Of a stretch of DNA of 55,665 nucleotides, positions 21,632 to 29,163 are shown piece after piece. This DNA is from a virus. Location: the IMG/VR virus record IMGVR_UViG_3300020156_000035, positions 1 to 55,665 of that record, one strand, 5' to 3'. Each line of letters opens with the position of its first letter. The first letter of the stretch is position 1. The translations under genes were made by a program, and so were the position numbers. The notes beneath the pieces are model-generated. The model searched no databases and was not told the DNA's origin. It saw only the letters and a program-made list of their open reading frames with translations.

Positions 21632-21664
21632 GTTACAGTATAACACATGTAACATGAATTACAA
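21632..21664 (-). promoter_or_regulatory. Main early promoter with dyad operator
   Basis: TTGTAA (21664-21659), 16 bases, TATACT (21642-21637) on the minus strand, with TGT before the -10. GTTACA (21632-21637) and TGTAAC (21648-21653) form an inverted repeat around the -10, suited to a repressor. It faces the long early operon and is separated from upstream genes by the terminator at 21715. Confidence 0.75.
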
Positions 21665-21714
21665 GAGGCAATATTCGATTTCTGCTAACGAATTTTTGGG
21701 GTTATAAGGAAATG

Positions 21715-21746
21715 AAAAGACCAGCCCGGTGCGTGGCTGGTCTTTT
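21715..21746. terminator. Two-way rho-independent terminator
   Basis: AAAAGACCAGCC, an 8-base loop, GGCTGGTCTTTT: a perfect 12-pair stem with A-run and T-run. On the minus strand it ends the membrane-protein gene at 21780 and isolates the early promoter. Confidence 0.93.
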
Positions 21747-21779
21747 CTCTTGCTAAAATGTGGGTTGTATTGAGGGGGA

Positions 21780-22103
21780 TTATGTACCCACCAGGATTGC
21801 CAAAATAAGCAGCGCAACTACTGCACCGCCGATCAATAAATCAAACCCCGGAAAAACCCTGTTTGTGACGTGCATAAAGACAAACAGCGCCAAGACGAGC
21901 ACCAATGCAACACCGATGCCAAGCAAAATCCCCCGCTTGTTTTTCATACGTGCCCCCGAGAGCCTTTTGCGCCACCATTGTATTTTCGACCAACTGTTAC
22001 ATTCTGATTGTATCATAGTCAGCCAGAAATCAAGCTCCTCGTCTGTGATGCGTTTTTCGTCCTGGTGGCCCATAATGCCTCTCTCGGTCGGCTCGATATC
22101 CAT
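21780..22103 (-). CDS. Membrane protein in the immunity region
   Basis: A 107-residue protein: soluble N-terminal ~50 residues, then two hydrophobic segments (about 58-78 and 88-106). It has its own promoter (22161-22189) and terminator, and lies beside the putative repressor. Such placement is typical of genes expressed in the lysogen, for example superinfection exclusion proteins; that role is inference. Confidence 0.6.
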   Translation of the reverse strand: MDIEPTERGIMGHQDEKRITDEELDFWLTMIQSECNSWSKIQWWRKRLSGARMKNKRGILLGIGVALVLVLALFVFMHVTNRVFPGFDLLIGGAVVALLILAILVGT

Positions 22104-22160
22104 AAATGCGCCCCCCGCGCTAGAAATTATTTTCTATAATTGTGGGAAAGTTTCAGTTTC

Positions 22161-22189
22161 ATCATAACATAGTGAAAGCTCCATTTCAA
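22161..22189 (-). promoter_or_regulatory. Promoter of the membrane-protein gene
   Basis: TTGAAA (22189-22184), 17 bases, TATGAT (22166-22161), with TGT before the -10, on the minus strand. A GTGAT-TATT-ATCAC dyad lies about ten bases upstream of the -35 and may be an operator. Confidence 0.7.
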
Positions 22190-22241
22190 TACGTGATTAT
22201 TATCACATTATACAATTCACAATACCTTTATGATAATTTTA

Positions 22242-22652
22242 CTATGCCCAAGAATTTACCAGAGATTTACCGGTTTCGTCGTTGTTTGCCAAGATATTCA
22301 TAATCTTGCGGCGTTCTGCTGGCTCTGTGTCGGGCAGCCGCACCAGGATTTCCCACAGGTCTTCCGGTACAGCGTTGAAACCCCAGATGCGCAAAGGTTC
22401 GGTGTCGCGTAATTGAATAGCTATTCTTAAGACGTTGATGTCGCTGATTGGGTTCCGCATATTTTTCCAGCGGTTGAAGGACTCGTAGCTGATGCTAAGG
22501 CGCTTTGCGCAGTAGTCCTTTTCGGTTGGCTCGTCCCATACCTGGCGGCCCTCGGCAGCGGCGTGTTCTCTCAACTCCCGCTTCCAGTTATGGAAGTCCT
22601 GGTTGAGATATGTCATCAACCTTCCCATCTTTGCTTTTTCCGTGTCGTTCAT
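22242..22652 (-). CDS. Putative HTH repressor
   Basis: A 136-residue protein. Residues ~48-80 (AKRLSISYESFNRWKNMRNP) read as a helix-turn-helix with recognition helix, and the rest is helical. AGGAGG precedes the ATG. It is divergent from the Cro-like gene at 22916, with facing promoters between them, the usual layout of a phage immunity switch. No peptidase-type C-terminal domain for RecA-induced self-cleavage is visible. Repressor is the best guess. Confidence 0.6.
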   Translation of the reverse strand: MNDTEKAKMGRLMTYLNQDFHNWKRELREHAAAEGRQVWDEPTEKDYCAKRLSISYESFNRWKNMRNPISDINVLRIAIQLRDTEPLRIWGFNAVPEDLWEILVRLPDTEPAERRKIMNILANNDETGKSLVNSWA

Positions 22653-22717
22653 TCCCTGCCTCCTAGTGATTTACCCCGTGGGGGATAAGTTACACAATCC
22701 CAAATTCCCTCATAAAG

Positions 22718-22746
22718 ATTATAACGCAAGTAATAATGCAATTCAA
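22718..22746 (-). promoter_or_regulatory. Leftward promoter of the immunity switch
   Basis: TTGAAT (22746-22741), 17 bases, TATAAT (22723-22718) on the minus strand, driving the HTH gene at 22652. The leader contains CCCCGTGGGG near its end. Confidence 0.7.
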
Positions 22747-22801
22747 TTCCCATTTCACGACAAAATAATTGTGATCCTGAGAAATTGGTGGGAAATGGTG
22801 A

Positions 22802-22830
22802 TTGTATTTATACATTCCCGGTGTTATACT
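22802..22830 (+). promoter_or_regulatory. Rightward promoter of the immunity switch
   Basis: TTGTAT (22802-22807), 17 bases, TATACT (22825-22830), with TGT before the -10. Related CCATTTC segments in inverted order lie between the two divergent promoters (about 22748-22800) and may be operators. Confidence 0.72.
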
Positions 22831-22915
22831 ATTGTTGAATGATACAACAGTAATATCACGGCGATATGACGCCATGAAATTATCGTAACACCATACAGGG
22901 GAGAGGCAGGTGGAG

Positions 22916-23212
22916 ATGAGCGAGGAACAGGAAAGCCCCATCAAGCGGGCGGTACGGGTAGAGACTGACAAGCTGATTGAGACAATCGGTTCTGGGGCCA
23001 GGGTCATCGAGGAAATCAACGTCCTGCACGGACGGCAGGCATTCAAGACCCCGGCAATGCTCTATCAGTACCGCGCTGGCTTGCGCGATCCAAGCAGTTA
23101 CTTTTTGTGGTTTATCTGGAAGCGCGCTGCTGAAAATCACCCGCTGCGCGGATGGGCCTACAACATTTTACAGGCTATGAACGAAATAGGCGAGGGTTTG
23201 CCGTTGGAGTAG
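22916..23212 (+). CDS. Cro-like regulator candidate
   Basis: A 98-residue protein, first gene of the rightward transcript. ATG at 22916 (a GTG two codons earlier is possible). KLIETIGSGARVIEEINVLH followed by TPAMLYQYRAGLRDPSSYFL has HTH-like spacing. Opposite the putative repressor, which is why I call it Cro-like. DNA binding is inferred. Confidence 0.5.
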   Translation: MSEEQESPIKRAVRVETDKLIETIGSGARVIEEINVLHGRQAFKTPAMLYQYRAGLRDPSSYFLWFIWKRAAENHPLRGWAYNILQAMNEIGEGLPLE

Positions 23213-23214
23213 CC

Positions 23215-23346
23215 ATGCACCTGGTTTTGTTAGCTGGTAGTGATCCGATGTCTACGGGAGCAAGTTTACTGTTAGGGGCAATGATTGTTCTGGCGATAAT
23301 CGCGGCCATCGGGCTTTTCTCCGGTGGTGGTGGGAGGAGAGGGTAG
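23215..23346 (+). CDS. Small membrane protein
   Basis: A 43-residue protein with TTGGAG five bases before the ATG. One hydrophobic segment (ASLLLGAMIVLAIIAAIGLF) and a glycine/arginine tail. Function unknown. Confidence 0.5.
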   Translation: MHLVLLAGSDPMSTGASLLLGAMIVLAIIAAIGLFSGGGGRRG

Positions 23347-23351
23347 GGGAT

Positions 23352-23465
23352 ATGGAACAGTTTGGCGCGGGTGCGCAGTTTATGGTGATTTTCTTCGGCG
23401 CGTTTGCGCTGGCGATGCTGCTGGTGCTGGCCTGGAAAAGCGGTTGGCTCCGGCGGGGGAAGTAA
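23352..23465 (+). CDS. Small membrane protein
   Basis: A 37-residue protein with AGGGG before the ATG and one hydrophobic segment (FMVIFFGAFALAMLLVLAW). Third gene of the rightward operon. Function unknown. Confidence 0.5.
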   Translation: MEQFGAGAQFMVIFFGAFALAMLLVLAWKSGWLRRGK

Positions 23466-23483
23466 GGGAGAGCGGGAGGGGAT

Positions 23484-24965
23484 ATGGTAGCAACCGCACA
23501 ACGCACGAACACAAAATACACGGTAGCACCCGACCCAGGTACGGGGCTGATCAACCCGGTGACCGTCTCGGAGATGGTCGCGGCCTATAACAAAGCCATC
23601 CGGTTGCTGGAAGACGGTTACCAGGCTTTGCGCGATGCCCAGGACGTGATGACCGGCGGCTTTGGCAAGGACAACCGCTTTTCGGTGACCGACCGGGACA
23701 GCATCGACAACGCGCATGTTACGACGATCAAGCGCAAAATTCACCGGCAGGTGTGGCGGGCGATCCTGGACAAGATGGATGTTTGGAAAGTGCTCTCGCT
23801 CAAACGCGCCGACGAACTGCGCGACCGGCTGGAAAAGGGCGAGCTGCCGCCGGTCACTGAGGAAGAAATCTTTACCATGTTTGAGGCGATGAGCCAGAAC
23901 GCGCCGGACTTCGCCAAAGAATTTGCCCTAGAAGTCTACGAATGGCTGACCCCCGGCAACAAGAGTAACAGCCGTTGGGAGGCGGAGTACGTCACCAACA
24001 AACGCAACGCGCGGGATGAACTGGGCAAGAAGGTCATTTTGGGCTGGATGATTGAAAATCAATCCGCGTGGAGCAGCCAGCCGTTTAGTACCAACTACCG
24101 CAATCACGACAAGCTGGCCGCGCTTGATCGCCTGTTTTGCCTGCTGGACGGCAAGCCCGCGCCCGAGGTCAACACCTACCAGAGTCCACTGGTGGCCGCT
24201 ATCAACACTGTAGACAGTGGCGGGTACGGCGAAACGGAGTATTTCAAATTCCGTGCCTGTCAGAATGGCAACCTGCACATTGAGTTCAAGCGCCTGGACC
24301 TGGTGCAAAAGCTCAATGAGATTGCCGGGAACCCAACCGCGCTTCGGCAAAAGAAGCACAAAACCCAACGCGGCGACCATACCGAAGTGAACGTACCCAA
24401 TAGCCCCGAGAAAGAGGAGGAGCGACGGGAGGAAGCCTTTTACCATACCCCCGCTGCCGTGGCTGCCCGGATGCTCAAACTCGTCCCGCCGCCAACAACA
24501 CTGGATCAGGCCAAAATGCGGATACTCGAGCCGTCCGCCGGGGAAGGTCACATCGCGGATTGCCTGGTAGCGGCGGGCGTGAACAAGAAGCAAATCACCT
24601 GCATTGAAAAGAACTATGACCGGGTGGGGGTGCTGCTGCGCAAGGGCTACCGCGTTTGGGATATTGACTTCCTCAAATGGGACAAGGGCGGCTGGAATTA
24701 CATCTACATGAACCCGCCGTTCAACCAGGGCCAGAGCCGCCTGCACGTGATGCACGCCTACAAGCTGCTGACCCCCGGCGGGTGGTTGTGCGCGGTAATG
24801 AGCGAGGGCGATTTTACCTCGACCGAAAGCAGCGCGGTGTATTTCCAGAATTGGTTGAAAAACGTGAACGGCAAGAATGAACCGCTGCCGAAATATTCCT
24901 TCCGCGACGCCGGGACAACCTGGGACACGCGGCTGGTGTGGATACAGAAGGGAGCCAACGTATGA
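23484..24965 (+). CDS. DUF4942/N6-adenine DNA methyltransferase fusion
   Basis: A 493-residue protein; GGAGGGG before the ATG. The N-terminal ~250 residues match the DUF4942 pattern (VWRAILDKMDVWKVLSLKRA). The C-terminal ~190 residues are an adenine methyltransferase: ILEPSAGEGHIADCL is the SAM-binding motif I, and NPPF (410-413) the catalytic motif IV. Such proteins methylate phage DNA, usually as a shield from restriction. No partner nuclease is next to it. Confidence 0.85.
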   Translation: MVATAQRTNTKYTVAPDPGTGLINPVTVSEMVAAYNKAIRLLEDGYQALRDAQDVMTGGFGKDNRFSVTDRDSIDNAHVTTIKRKIHRQVWRAILDKMDVWKVLSLKRADELRDRLEKGELPPVTEEEIFTMFEAMSQNAPDFAKEFALEVYEWLTPGNKSNSRWEAEYVTNKRNARDELGKKVILGWMIENQSAWSSQPFSTNYRNHDKLAALDRLFCLLDGKPAPEVNTYQSPLVAAINTVDSGGYGETEYFKFRACQNGNLHIEFKRLDLVQKLNEIAGNPTALRQKKHKTQRGDHTEVNVPNSPEKEEERREEAFYHTPAAVAARMLKLVPPPTTLDQAKMRILEPSAGEGHIADCLVAAGVNKKQITCIEKNYDRVGVLLRKGYRVWDIDFLKWDKGGWNYIYMNPPFNQGQSRLHVMHAYKLLTPGGWLCAVMSEGDFTSTESSAVYFQNWLKNVNGKNEPLPKYSFRDAGTTWDTRLVWIQKGANV

Positions 24966-25087
24966 AAGAAGCCGCGCTGATCACCCTGGCGATTATCCCC
25001 ATTGCCTACGCCATTTACCGCATCGTGCAGGCGGGCGTGTGGGTGGAGTACATCATCAACGACGGGAGGGAACGACCCAATGACTAA
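24962..25087 (+). CDS. Small membrane protein
   Basis: A 41-residue protein starting in the stop of the methyltransferase gene (ATGA). Hydrophobic segment AALITLAIIPIAYAIYRIV. Its end overlaps the thioredoxin-like gene by eight bases. Function unknown. Confidence 0.5.
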   Translation: MKEAALITLAIIPIAYAIYRIVQAGVWVEYIINDGRERPND

Positions 25088-25331
25088 ACAAATCTACTAC
25101 TTTTTCTCGCACGACTGCGGCCCGTGCAAACAGCTCAAACCGCACCTGAAAGGCGTTCAACTGCCGATCATCGAGCAGGACACCGACACGGTAGCAGGCG
25201 CGGCCCTGGCGCAAGCCCTGGGCGTGGCGGGGCTGCCGACGCTGATCCTGATGGACGGCGAACGCGAGCTGGCGCGGGCAAGCGGTAAGGGTATTGCCGA
25301 CAAGCTGCGGGCGTGGGAGCGTGGCGGGTAG
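25080..25331 (+). CDS. Thioredoxin-like protein
   Basis: An 83-residue protein of thioredoxin/glutaredoxin type: FSHDCGPCKQLKPHL has the C-G-P-C redox centre at about residues 13-16, and AGLPTLIL the cis-proline loop. GGGAGG precedes the start. Phage thioredoxin-like proteins may supply electrons to ribonucleotide reductase or keep proteins reduced; neither partner is visible here. Confidence 0.85.
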   Translation: MTKQIYYFFSHDCGPCKQLKPHLKGVQLPIIEQDTDTVAGAALAQALGVAGLPTLILMDGERELARASGKGIADKLRAWERGG

Positions 25332-25545
25332 GCCGGGAGCATCGCAGCCAGCAACGTGCAACGAATGTATCTTCTGGGTGCAATTGACCCACTACGAGGG
25401 GAGGTTAGGTGAATGTCAGTACAAGGGATGGACGTACACGAAGAAACCGCTGATGATGGCGACCGACAGATGCCTCTGGACACGCCGTTCATCATCGGCG
25501 CGGGCCACCTGCTGCGCATCCTGGACAGGAACAAAACAACCGTGA
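25321..25545 (+). CDS. Cys-rich small protein overlapping its neighbour
   Basis: A 74-residue frame from a GTG at 25321. TCNECIFWVQL, GECQYKGW and ATDRCLW give the C-x2-C...G-x-C...D-x-C-x-W pattern of a small phage metal-binding family, so I keep it although its last ~130 bases overlap the next gene. Function unknown. Confidence 0.45.
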   Translation: MAGRPGASQPATCNECIFWVQLTHYEGRLGECQYKGWTYTKKPLMMATDRCLWTRRSSSARATCCASWTGTKQP

Positions 25546-25889
25546 TCCTGGCCGAACGGTGCGTCAACATGCTGCGCGAATACGCGCGCGAGAACGAACG
25601 GCTGCGCAAGCAGCTTGCAGACCTGGCAAAACAAGCCCTGCTTGACATGATGTGCAATTTCAGCGAGGAATGTTACCGCGCCGGGTGGATGGACGGGTTA
25701 GAAATCTCGCTGTGGAAAATCGTGCAGGCGCGCGGCGGACATTACGGGCAAGGGGTGATCACCGGGCGCGAGGCGGAGAAGTTGAAAGAATTGTCGGCGC
25801 TGTGCGGTGGTTGGTGGCATTGGCCGAAGGGCGCTGACTGTCCGCAGTTTATCACGATCAAGGAATGGGAACAGAGAGGGGAGGGATAG
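25413..25889 (+). CDS. Hypothetical protein with coiled coil
   Basis: A 158-residue protein; GAGGTTAGGTGA before the ATG. Residues ~45-75 (RCVNMLREYARENERLRKQL) form a coiled coil; the C-terminal half has conserved-looking aromatic and Cys residues (LCGGWWHWPKGADCP). Function unknown. Confidence 0.6.
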   Translation: MSVQGMDVHEETADDGDRQMPLDTPFIIGAGHLLRILDRNKTTVILAERCVNMLREYARENERLRKQLADLAKQALLDMMCNFSEECYRAGWMDGLEISLWKIVQARGGHYGQGVITGREAEKLKELSALCGGWWHWPKGADCPQFITIKEWEQRGEG

Positions 25890-25892
25890 GGG

Positions 25893-25994
25893 ATGGACGG
25901 ACGCATATTATTCATTTGCATCCTGTTTGGCGTGGCAGTTGTGGCGATTGCGATCGGCCCGCTGCTGGAAATCATCTATCGTAGGGACAAGTAG
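25893..25994 (+). CDS. Small membrane protein
   Basis: A 33-residue protein with GGG before the ATG and one hydrophobic segment (RILFICILFGVAVVAIAIG). Function unknown. Confidence 0.45.
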   Translation: MDGRILFICILFGVAVVAIAIGPLLEIIYRRDK

Positions 25995-26014
25995 GCGAGT
26001 GGTAGCGAGGGGAT

Positions 26015-26497
26015 ATGGACGAAAAGAACATCTATCCAATTACACAGGCAGACCACCAGCCAGGAAAAGACTGCTGGTGCCATCCAGTAGTCGAGGTTGG
26101 CGATTACACGGAAATCCACCACCAGACAGCGCGGCAGATTGCCAATCAGCGCGACATTGCCAGCCACAACGCCGAGCGGTGGCAAAAGCTGGCGCAAGAC
26201 TTACAAGCCCAACTTGCGCCGCGCCAATCTCCGAACGTGGGAGAGGCGCATGATACAGAGGGGGTGGGTAATGAGTGTGATATTTCCACTGCTTGCTCGT
26301 TGCTAGACAGCATGGGCGCGGTACAGATGGGCTATCCAGACGTCGATGAAGACGGAAATACTCACAATGTCTGGTGGGTGAAGGTGTACGGCGACTTGGA
26401 CGAGGATGGAGAGGAATTGATTGCGTTTGGTAAAACACTACCAGAGGCAATTGACTGCGCCAATCTTGCGCTGAAACAAAATCGGGAAGGGAACTAA
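26015..26497 (+). CDS. Hypothetical protein
   Basis: A 160-residue protein, AGGGG before the ATG. An N-terminal coiled-coil part (QIANQRDIASHNAERWQKLA) and an acidic C-terminal part (GDLDEDGEELIAFGKTLPEA) that looks like a small alpha/beta domain. It precedes dnaN by three bases. Function unknown. Confidence 0.6.
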   Translation: MDEKNIYPITQADHQPGKDCWCHPVVEVGDYTEIHHQTARQIANQRDIASHNAERWQKLAQDLQAQLAPRQSPNVGEAHDTEGVGNECDISTACSLLDSMGAVQMGYPDVDEDGNTHNVWWVKVYGDLDEDGEELIAFGKTLPEAIDCANLALKQNREGN

Positions 26498-26500
26498 CGC

Positions 26501-27628
26501 ATGAAAGCATCCGTACAACAATCACAACTTGCACGCGGCCTGGGGATCGTCTCCCGCGCCGTTAGCCCGCGCAGCACGCTGCCCGTTCTGGCAAACGTGC
26601 TCTTGACCGCAAAAGACGGCAAGCTGGAATACAGCGCGACCAACCTGGAACTGGGCATCCAGGCATCCACGCCCGCCGAGGTGGAGGAGGAGGGGGCGAT
26701 CACCGTCCCGGCGCGCTTGCTCTCCGACCTGGTGGCGACCTTGCCGGCCGACACCGTGCGCCTGTCGCTCAACGAGCAGACTTGCACGCTGACGGTCAAG
26801 TGCGGGGCGTCGAGCACCGAGATCAAGGGCATTGACGCGGGCGAGTTCCCGCCGATGCCGGTGGTGGACTTTTCGGACGCCCAGCAGGTCAAGGCGGGCG
26901 ACCTGAAAGAGATGGTCGGGCAGGTTACCTTTGCCGTGTCCAGTGACGAGGCGCGCCCGACCCTGCAAGGGGCGCAAACCAGCCTGTCGGGGATGGAACT
27001 GGTCATGGTGGCGACGGACGGCTTCCGCGTGTCGGTGCGTAAGCACGCATTCGAGCAGGCAGTAAAAAAACCCGCCGCCGCGATTGTGCCGGGGCGGGCG
27101 CTCAACGAACTGGCGCGCATCCTGACCGACAACGAGGAAATGGTATCGGTGGCGTTCCCGTCCAATCTCGGGCAGGTGGTCTTTGGCACAAAAGACACGC
27201 AGTTATTTAGCCAGTTGATCGACGGCAACTTCCCTGATTACAAGCTGATCGTGCCGCGTTCGTTCAAGACCACGGCGACCATCAGCACAGCCGCGCTGCT
27301 GCGGGCTGTCCGGCAGGCGGAACTGATCGCCAGGAACGGCAACAACGTGGTGCGCTTCAACTTGGAGCCGCGCGCGGATGCGCCGGGGGTGGTCAACGTG
27401 TCGGCCCAGTCTGAGGAAACCGGGCAGAATGAGGGCGTGGTGGACGGCGCGATTGACGGTCCCGGCGGGGTGATTGCCTTCAACGTGCGCTTTATCCGCG
27501 AGGCGCTGGAAGTGATCAGGACGCCTAACTTTACCTTGCAGATGAACGACCACAAATCGCCCGCGCTGTTATGCCCGGTGGGGGATGACAGCCTGAAAAT
27601 CGTGACCATGCCGATGCATTTAGGATAG
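26501..27628 (+). CDS. dnaN: DNA polymerase III beta subunit (sliding clamp)
   Basis: A 375-residue protein of full bacterial clamp length, with three clamp domains: SRAVSPRSTLPVLANVLL at the start, SSDEARPTLQGAQ in domain 2, and ends VTMPMHLG, matching the usual P-M-x-L end. The clamp encircles DNA and holds polymerase and repair proteins. No phage polymerase or clamp loader is seen, so it would work with host enzymes. Composition resembles neighbouring phage genes, which suggests long residence. Confidence 0.93.
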   Translation: MKASVQQSQLARGLGIVSRAVSPRSTLPVLANVLLTAKDGKLEYSATNLELGIQASTPAEVEEEGAITVPARLLSDLVATLPADTVRLSLNEQTCTLTVKCGASSTEIKGIDAGEFPPMPVVDFSDAQQVKAGDLKEMVGQVTFAVSSDEARPTLQGAQTSLSGMELVMVATDGFRVSVRKHAFEQAVKKPAAAIVPGRALNELARILTDNEEMVSVAFPSNLGQVVFGTKDTQLFSQLIDGNFPDYKLIVPRSFKTTATISTAALLRAVRQAELIARNGNNVVRFNLEPRADAPGVVNVSAQSEETGQNEGVVDGAIDGPGGVIAFNVRFIREALEVIRTPNFTLQMNDHKSPALLCPVGDDSLKIVTMPMHLG

Positions 27629-27639
27629 GTGAACATAAT

Positions 27640-27888
27640 ATGGCCGTACCGTATACCCTCGAAGACGTTGATCACTTGTACGACCTGATTTTGCCACGGC
27701 TCGAAGCTGTCAGGAATAGTGGCGACTCGTCAAAAATCCATCGGGCCAATCAATTGATCGCCACTATTCTTGGATACCGGAATTGGGCGCATAGGGCGCA
27801 AAATGTCGAGGCAGTTTACGTGCTGGTGACGTATCGTGAGTACATCAAGACAGCCGAGATGTGGCTGGCTGAGATTGCCGGGAGGTGA
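27640..27888 (+). CDS. Small hypothetical protein
   Basis: An 82-residue helical protein; GGTGAAC precedes the ATG. No motif is recognised. It follows dnaN in the same transcript and ends four bases before the next small gene. Function unknown. Confidence 0.55.
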   Translation: MAVPYTLEDVDHLYDLILPRLEAVRNSGDSSKIHRANQLIATILGYRNWAHRAQNVEAVYVLVTYREYIKTAEMWLAEIAGR

Positions 27889-27892
27889 ACAA

Positions 27893-28018
27893 ATGACCGT
27901 ATCTTTCTTTTTCGCCTGGTACGACTTCTGGGTAGGTTGGTTTTACGACCGCAAAAAGCGGACGTTATACATCTGCCCTTTGCCGATGTGTGTTATCAAA
28001 GTTGAGGTGAACAAATGA
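27893..28018 (+). CDS. Conserved small phage protein (aromatic-rich)
   Basis: A 41-residue protein with GGAGGTG before the ATG. The pattern FAWYDFWVGWFYDRKKRTLY followed by ICPLPMCVI resembles a small protein seen in many phages, always of unknown function. It may lie on the membrane surface. Overlaps the next gene by four bases. Confidence 0.65.
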   Translation: MTVSFFFAWYDFWVGWFYDRKKRTLYICPLPMCVIKVEVNK

Positions 28019-28317
28019 GCGAACAACAGATACCCGCCGACATCGACAAGATACGGGCAAACCTGGTGGAAATGCGGTTGCTGTTGGAAAACAAGGAGCT
28101 GTCTGACCTAAAAAGCAACCTTGACCAAACGCACATGACCGTCACCCTGCGCGGCGGGATCGAGGTGTGGGGCGTCGAGTTTGTGCAGTGGCTAGAGGAT
28201 CGGCTGGACACGCTTGATGGCTTTGAGCGCGTCGGCAAGTCCGTCACGGATGACTATATCCACATCCACATGCAGACGAAAACGGCATGGTATCAGGCGG
28301 GAAAGGTTACGAGATGA
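28015..28317 (+). CDS. Hypothetical protein
   Basis: A 100-residue protein with an N-terminal helix (IDKIRANLVEMRLLLENKEL) and a beta-rich middle (MTVTLRGGIEVWGVEFVQW). It overlaps both neighbours. Function unknown. Confidence 0.55.
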   Translation: MSEQQIPADIDKIRANLVEMRLLLENKELSDLKSNLDQTHMTVTLRGGIEVWGVEFVQWLEDRLDTLDGFERVGKSVTDDYIHIHMQTKTAWYQAGKVTR

Positions 28318-28592
28318 AACAAATGACCTATCGCATAGATAAACCAGTAAAGACATACAATGGCGTTGATACCTTCGTTTCCGGCATCGGTACAGTGCGC
28401 GAGTGCATTGACTGCGGCGCGCTGATTGCCGGTGGGCCGACCCGCTGTATCCGGTGTGCCGAGACAGGCGCGCCCAAACGGGGCAAGAATTCCGCCGTGT
28501 GGCTGATGGTCGTCTACTGCACGGTGATGTGCGTGATCGAGGCCGTCTTGATTATCTACCTGTTCAACAGGCTAGCGGAGTTGGCAAAGTGA
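28314..28592 (+). CDS. Zinc-ribbon membrane protein
   Basis: A 92-residue protein: ECIDCGALIAGGPTRCIRCA is a four-Cys zinc ribbon, followed by one hydrophobic segment near the C terminus (VWLMVVYCTVMCVIEAVLII). ATG overlaps the upstream stop. Function unknown. Confidence 0.6.
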   Translation: MKQMTYRIDKPVKTYNGVDTFVSGIGTVRECIDCGALIAGGPTRCIRCAETGAPKRGKNSAVWLMVVYCTVMCVIEAVLIIYLFNRLAELAK

Positions 28593-28759
28593 TCACCCCC
28601 GAACAGGTGGCGGCCGTCCGGCAGGCGGAACAACTGCTGCGCGAGGCGGGGTTGACGTATGCCAGAGTGTACCCGATTGTGTGGGGCGAACGGCATCAGC
28701 TGGTCATCATGCTGGACGTAGACGCGGACCAGTGGCCGCAGACGGAGAAGGAACAGTAG
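28589..28759 (+). CDS. Small hypothetical protein
   Basis: A 56-residue protein from a GTG overlapping the upstream stop. Helix (AAVRQAEQLLREAG) then strands (YPIVWGERHQLVIMLDVD). Function unknown. Confidence 0.5.
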   Translation: MITPEQVAAVRQAEQLLREAGLTYARVYPIVWGERHQLVIMLDVDADQWPQTEKEQ

Positions 28760-28769
28760 GGGAGGGTGA

Positions 28770-29153
28770 ATGAGTGAAACCATCGGACAGAAATTAGACA
28801 AGGTAATCGAGGACGCGGTACAGCGTTACCAGACCGCGCCGGAGCTTGCCCAGTTCCGGGCGTTGTACGGGAAAAACTTCCGCATCTTTCCGAGTGATTT
28901 TTACGTGGTGATGTTTCCGCAGTCCTGGGGCGATACGTCCTGTGGCTTTGGCGGGATGGGTGGGCAGGCAATTACCACCGCGCCAACCGTTGTGTTGACC
29001 GACGAAAACGCCGGGGTGATTTTCGTGTATATCAATTTCCGCTTTGCCTATCTGGTCACGCGCCCGTCGGACTACTTCCGCGAGTGCATGGAAAAACAGC
29101 GTTTTCCCGGAGCGTCAAAGTCTGCACTTGTCAAAAAGCTGAATAGGGAATAG
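28770..29153 (+). CDS. Hypothetical protein
   Basis: A 127-residue protein; GGGAGGG before the ATG. N-terminal helix, then a glycine-rich core (DTSCGFGGMGGQAITTAPTV) and a basic C terminus. Function unknown. Confidence 0.55.
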   Translation: MSETIGQKLDKVIEDAVQRYQTAPELAQFRALYGKNFRIFPSDFYVVMFPQSWGDTSCGFGGMGGQAITTAPTVVLTDENAGVIFVYINFRFAYLVTRPSDYFRECMEKQRFPGASKSALVKKLNRE

Positions 29154-29163
29154 GGGAGGGAGA

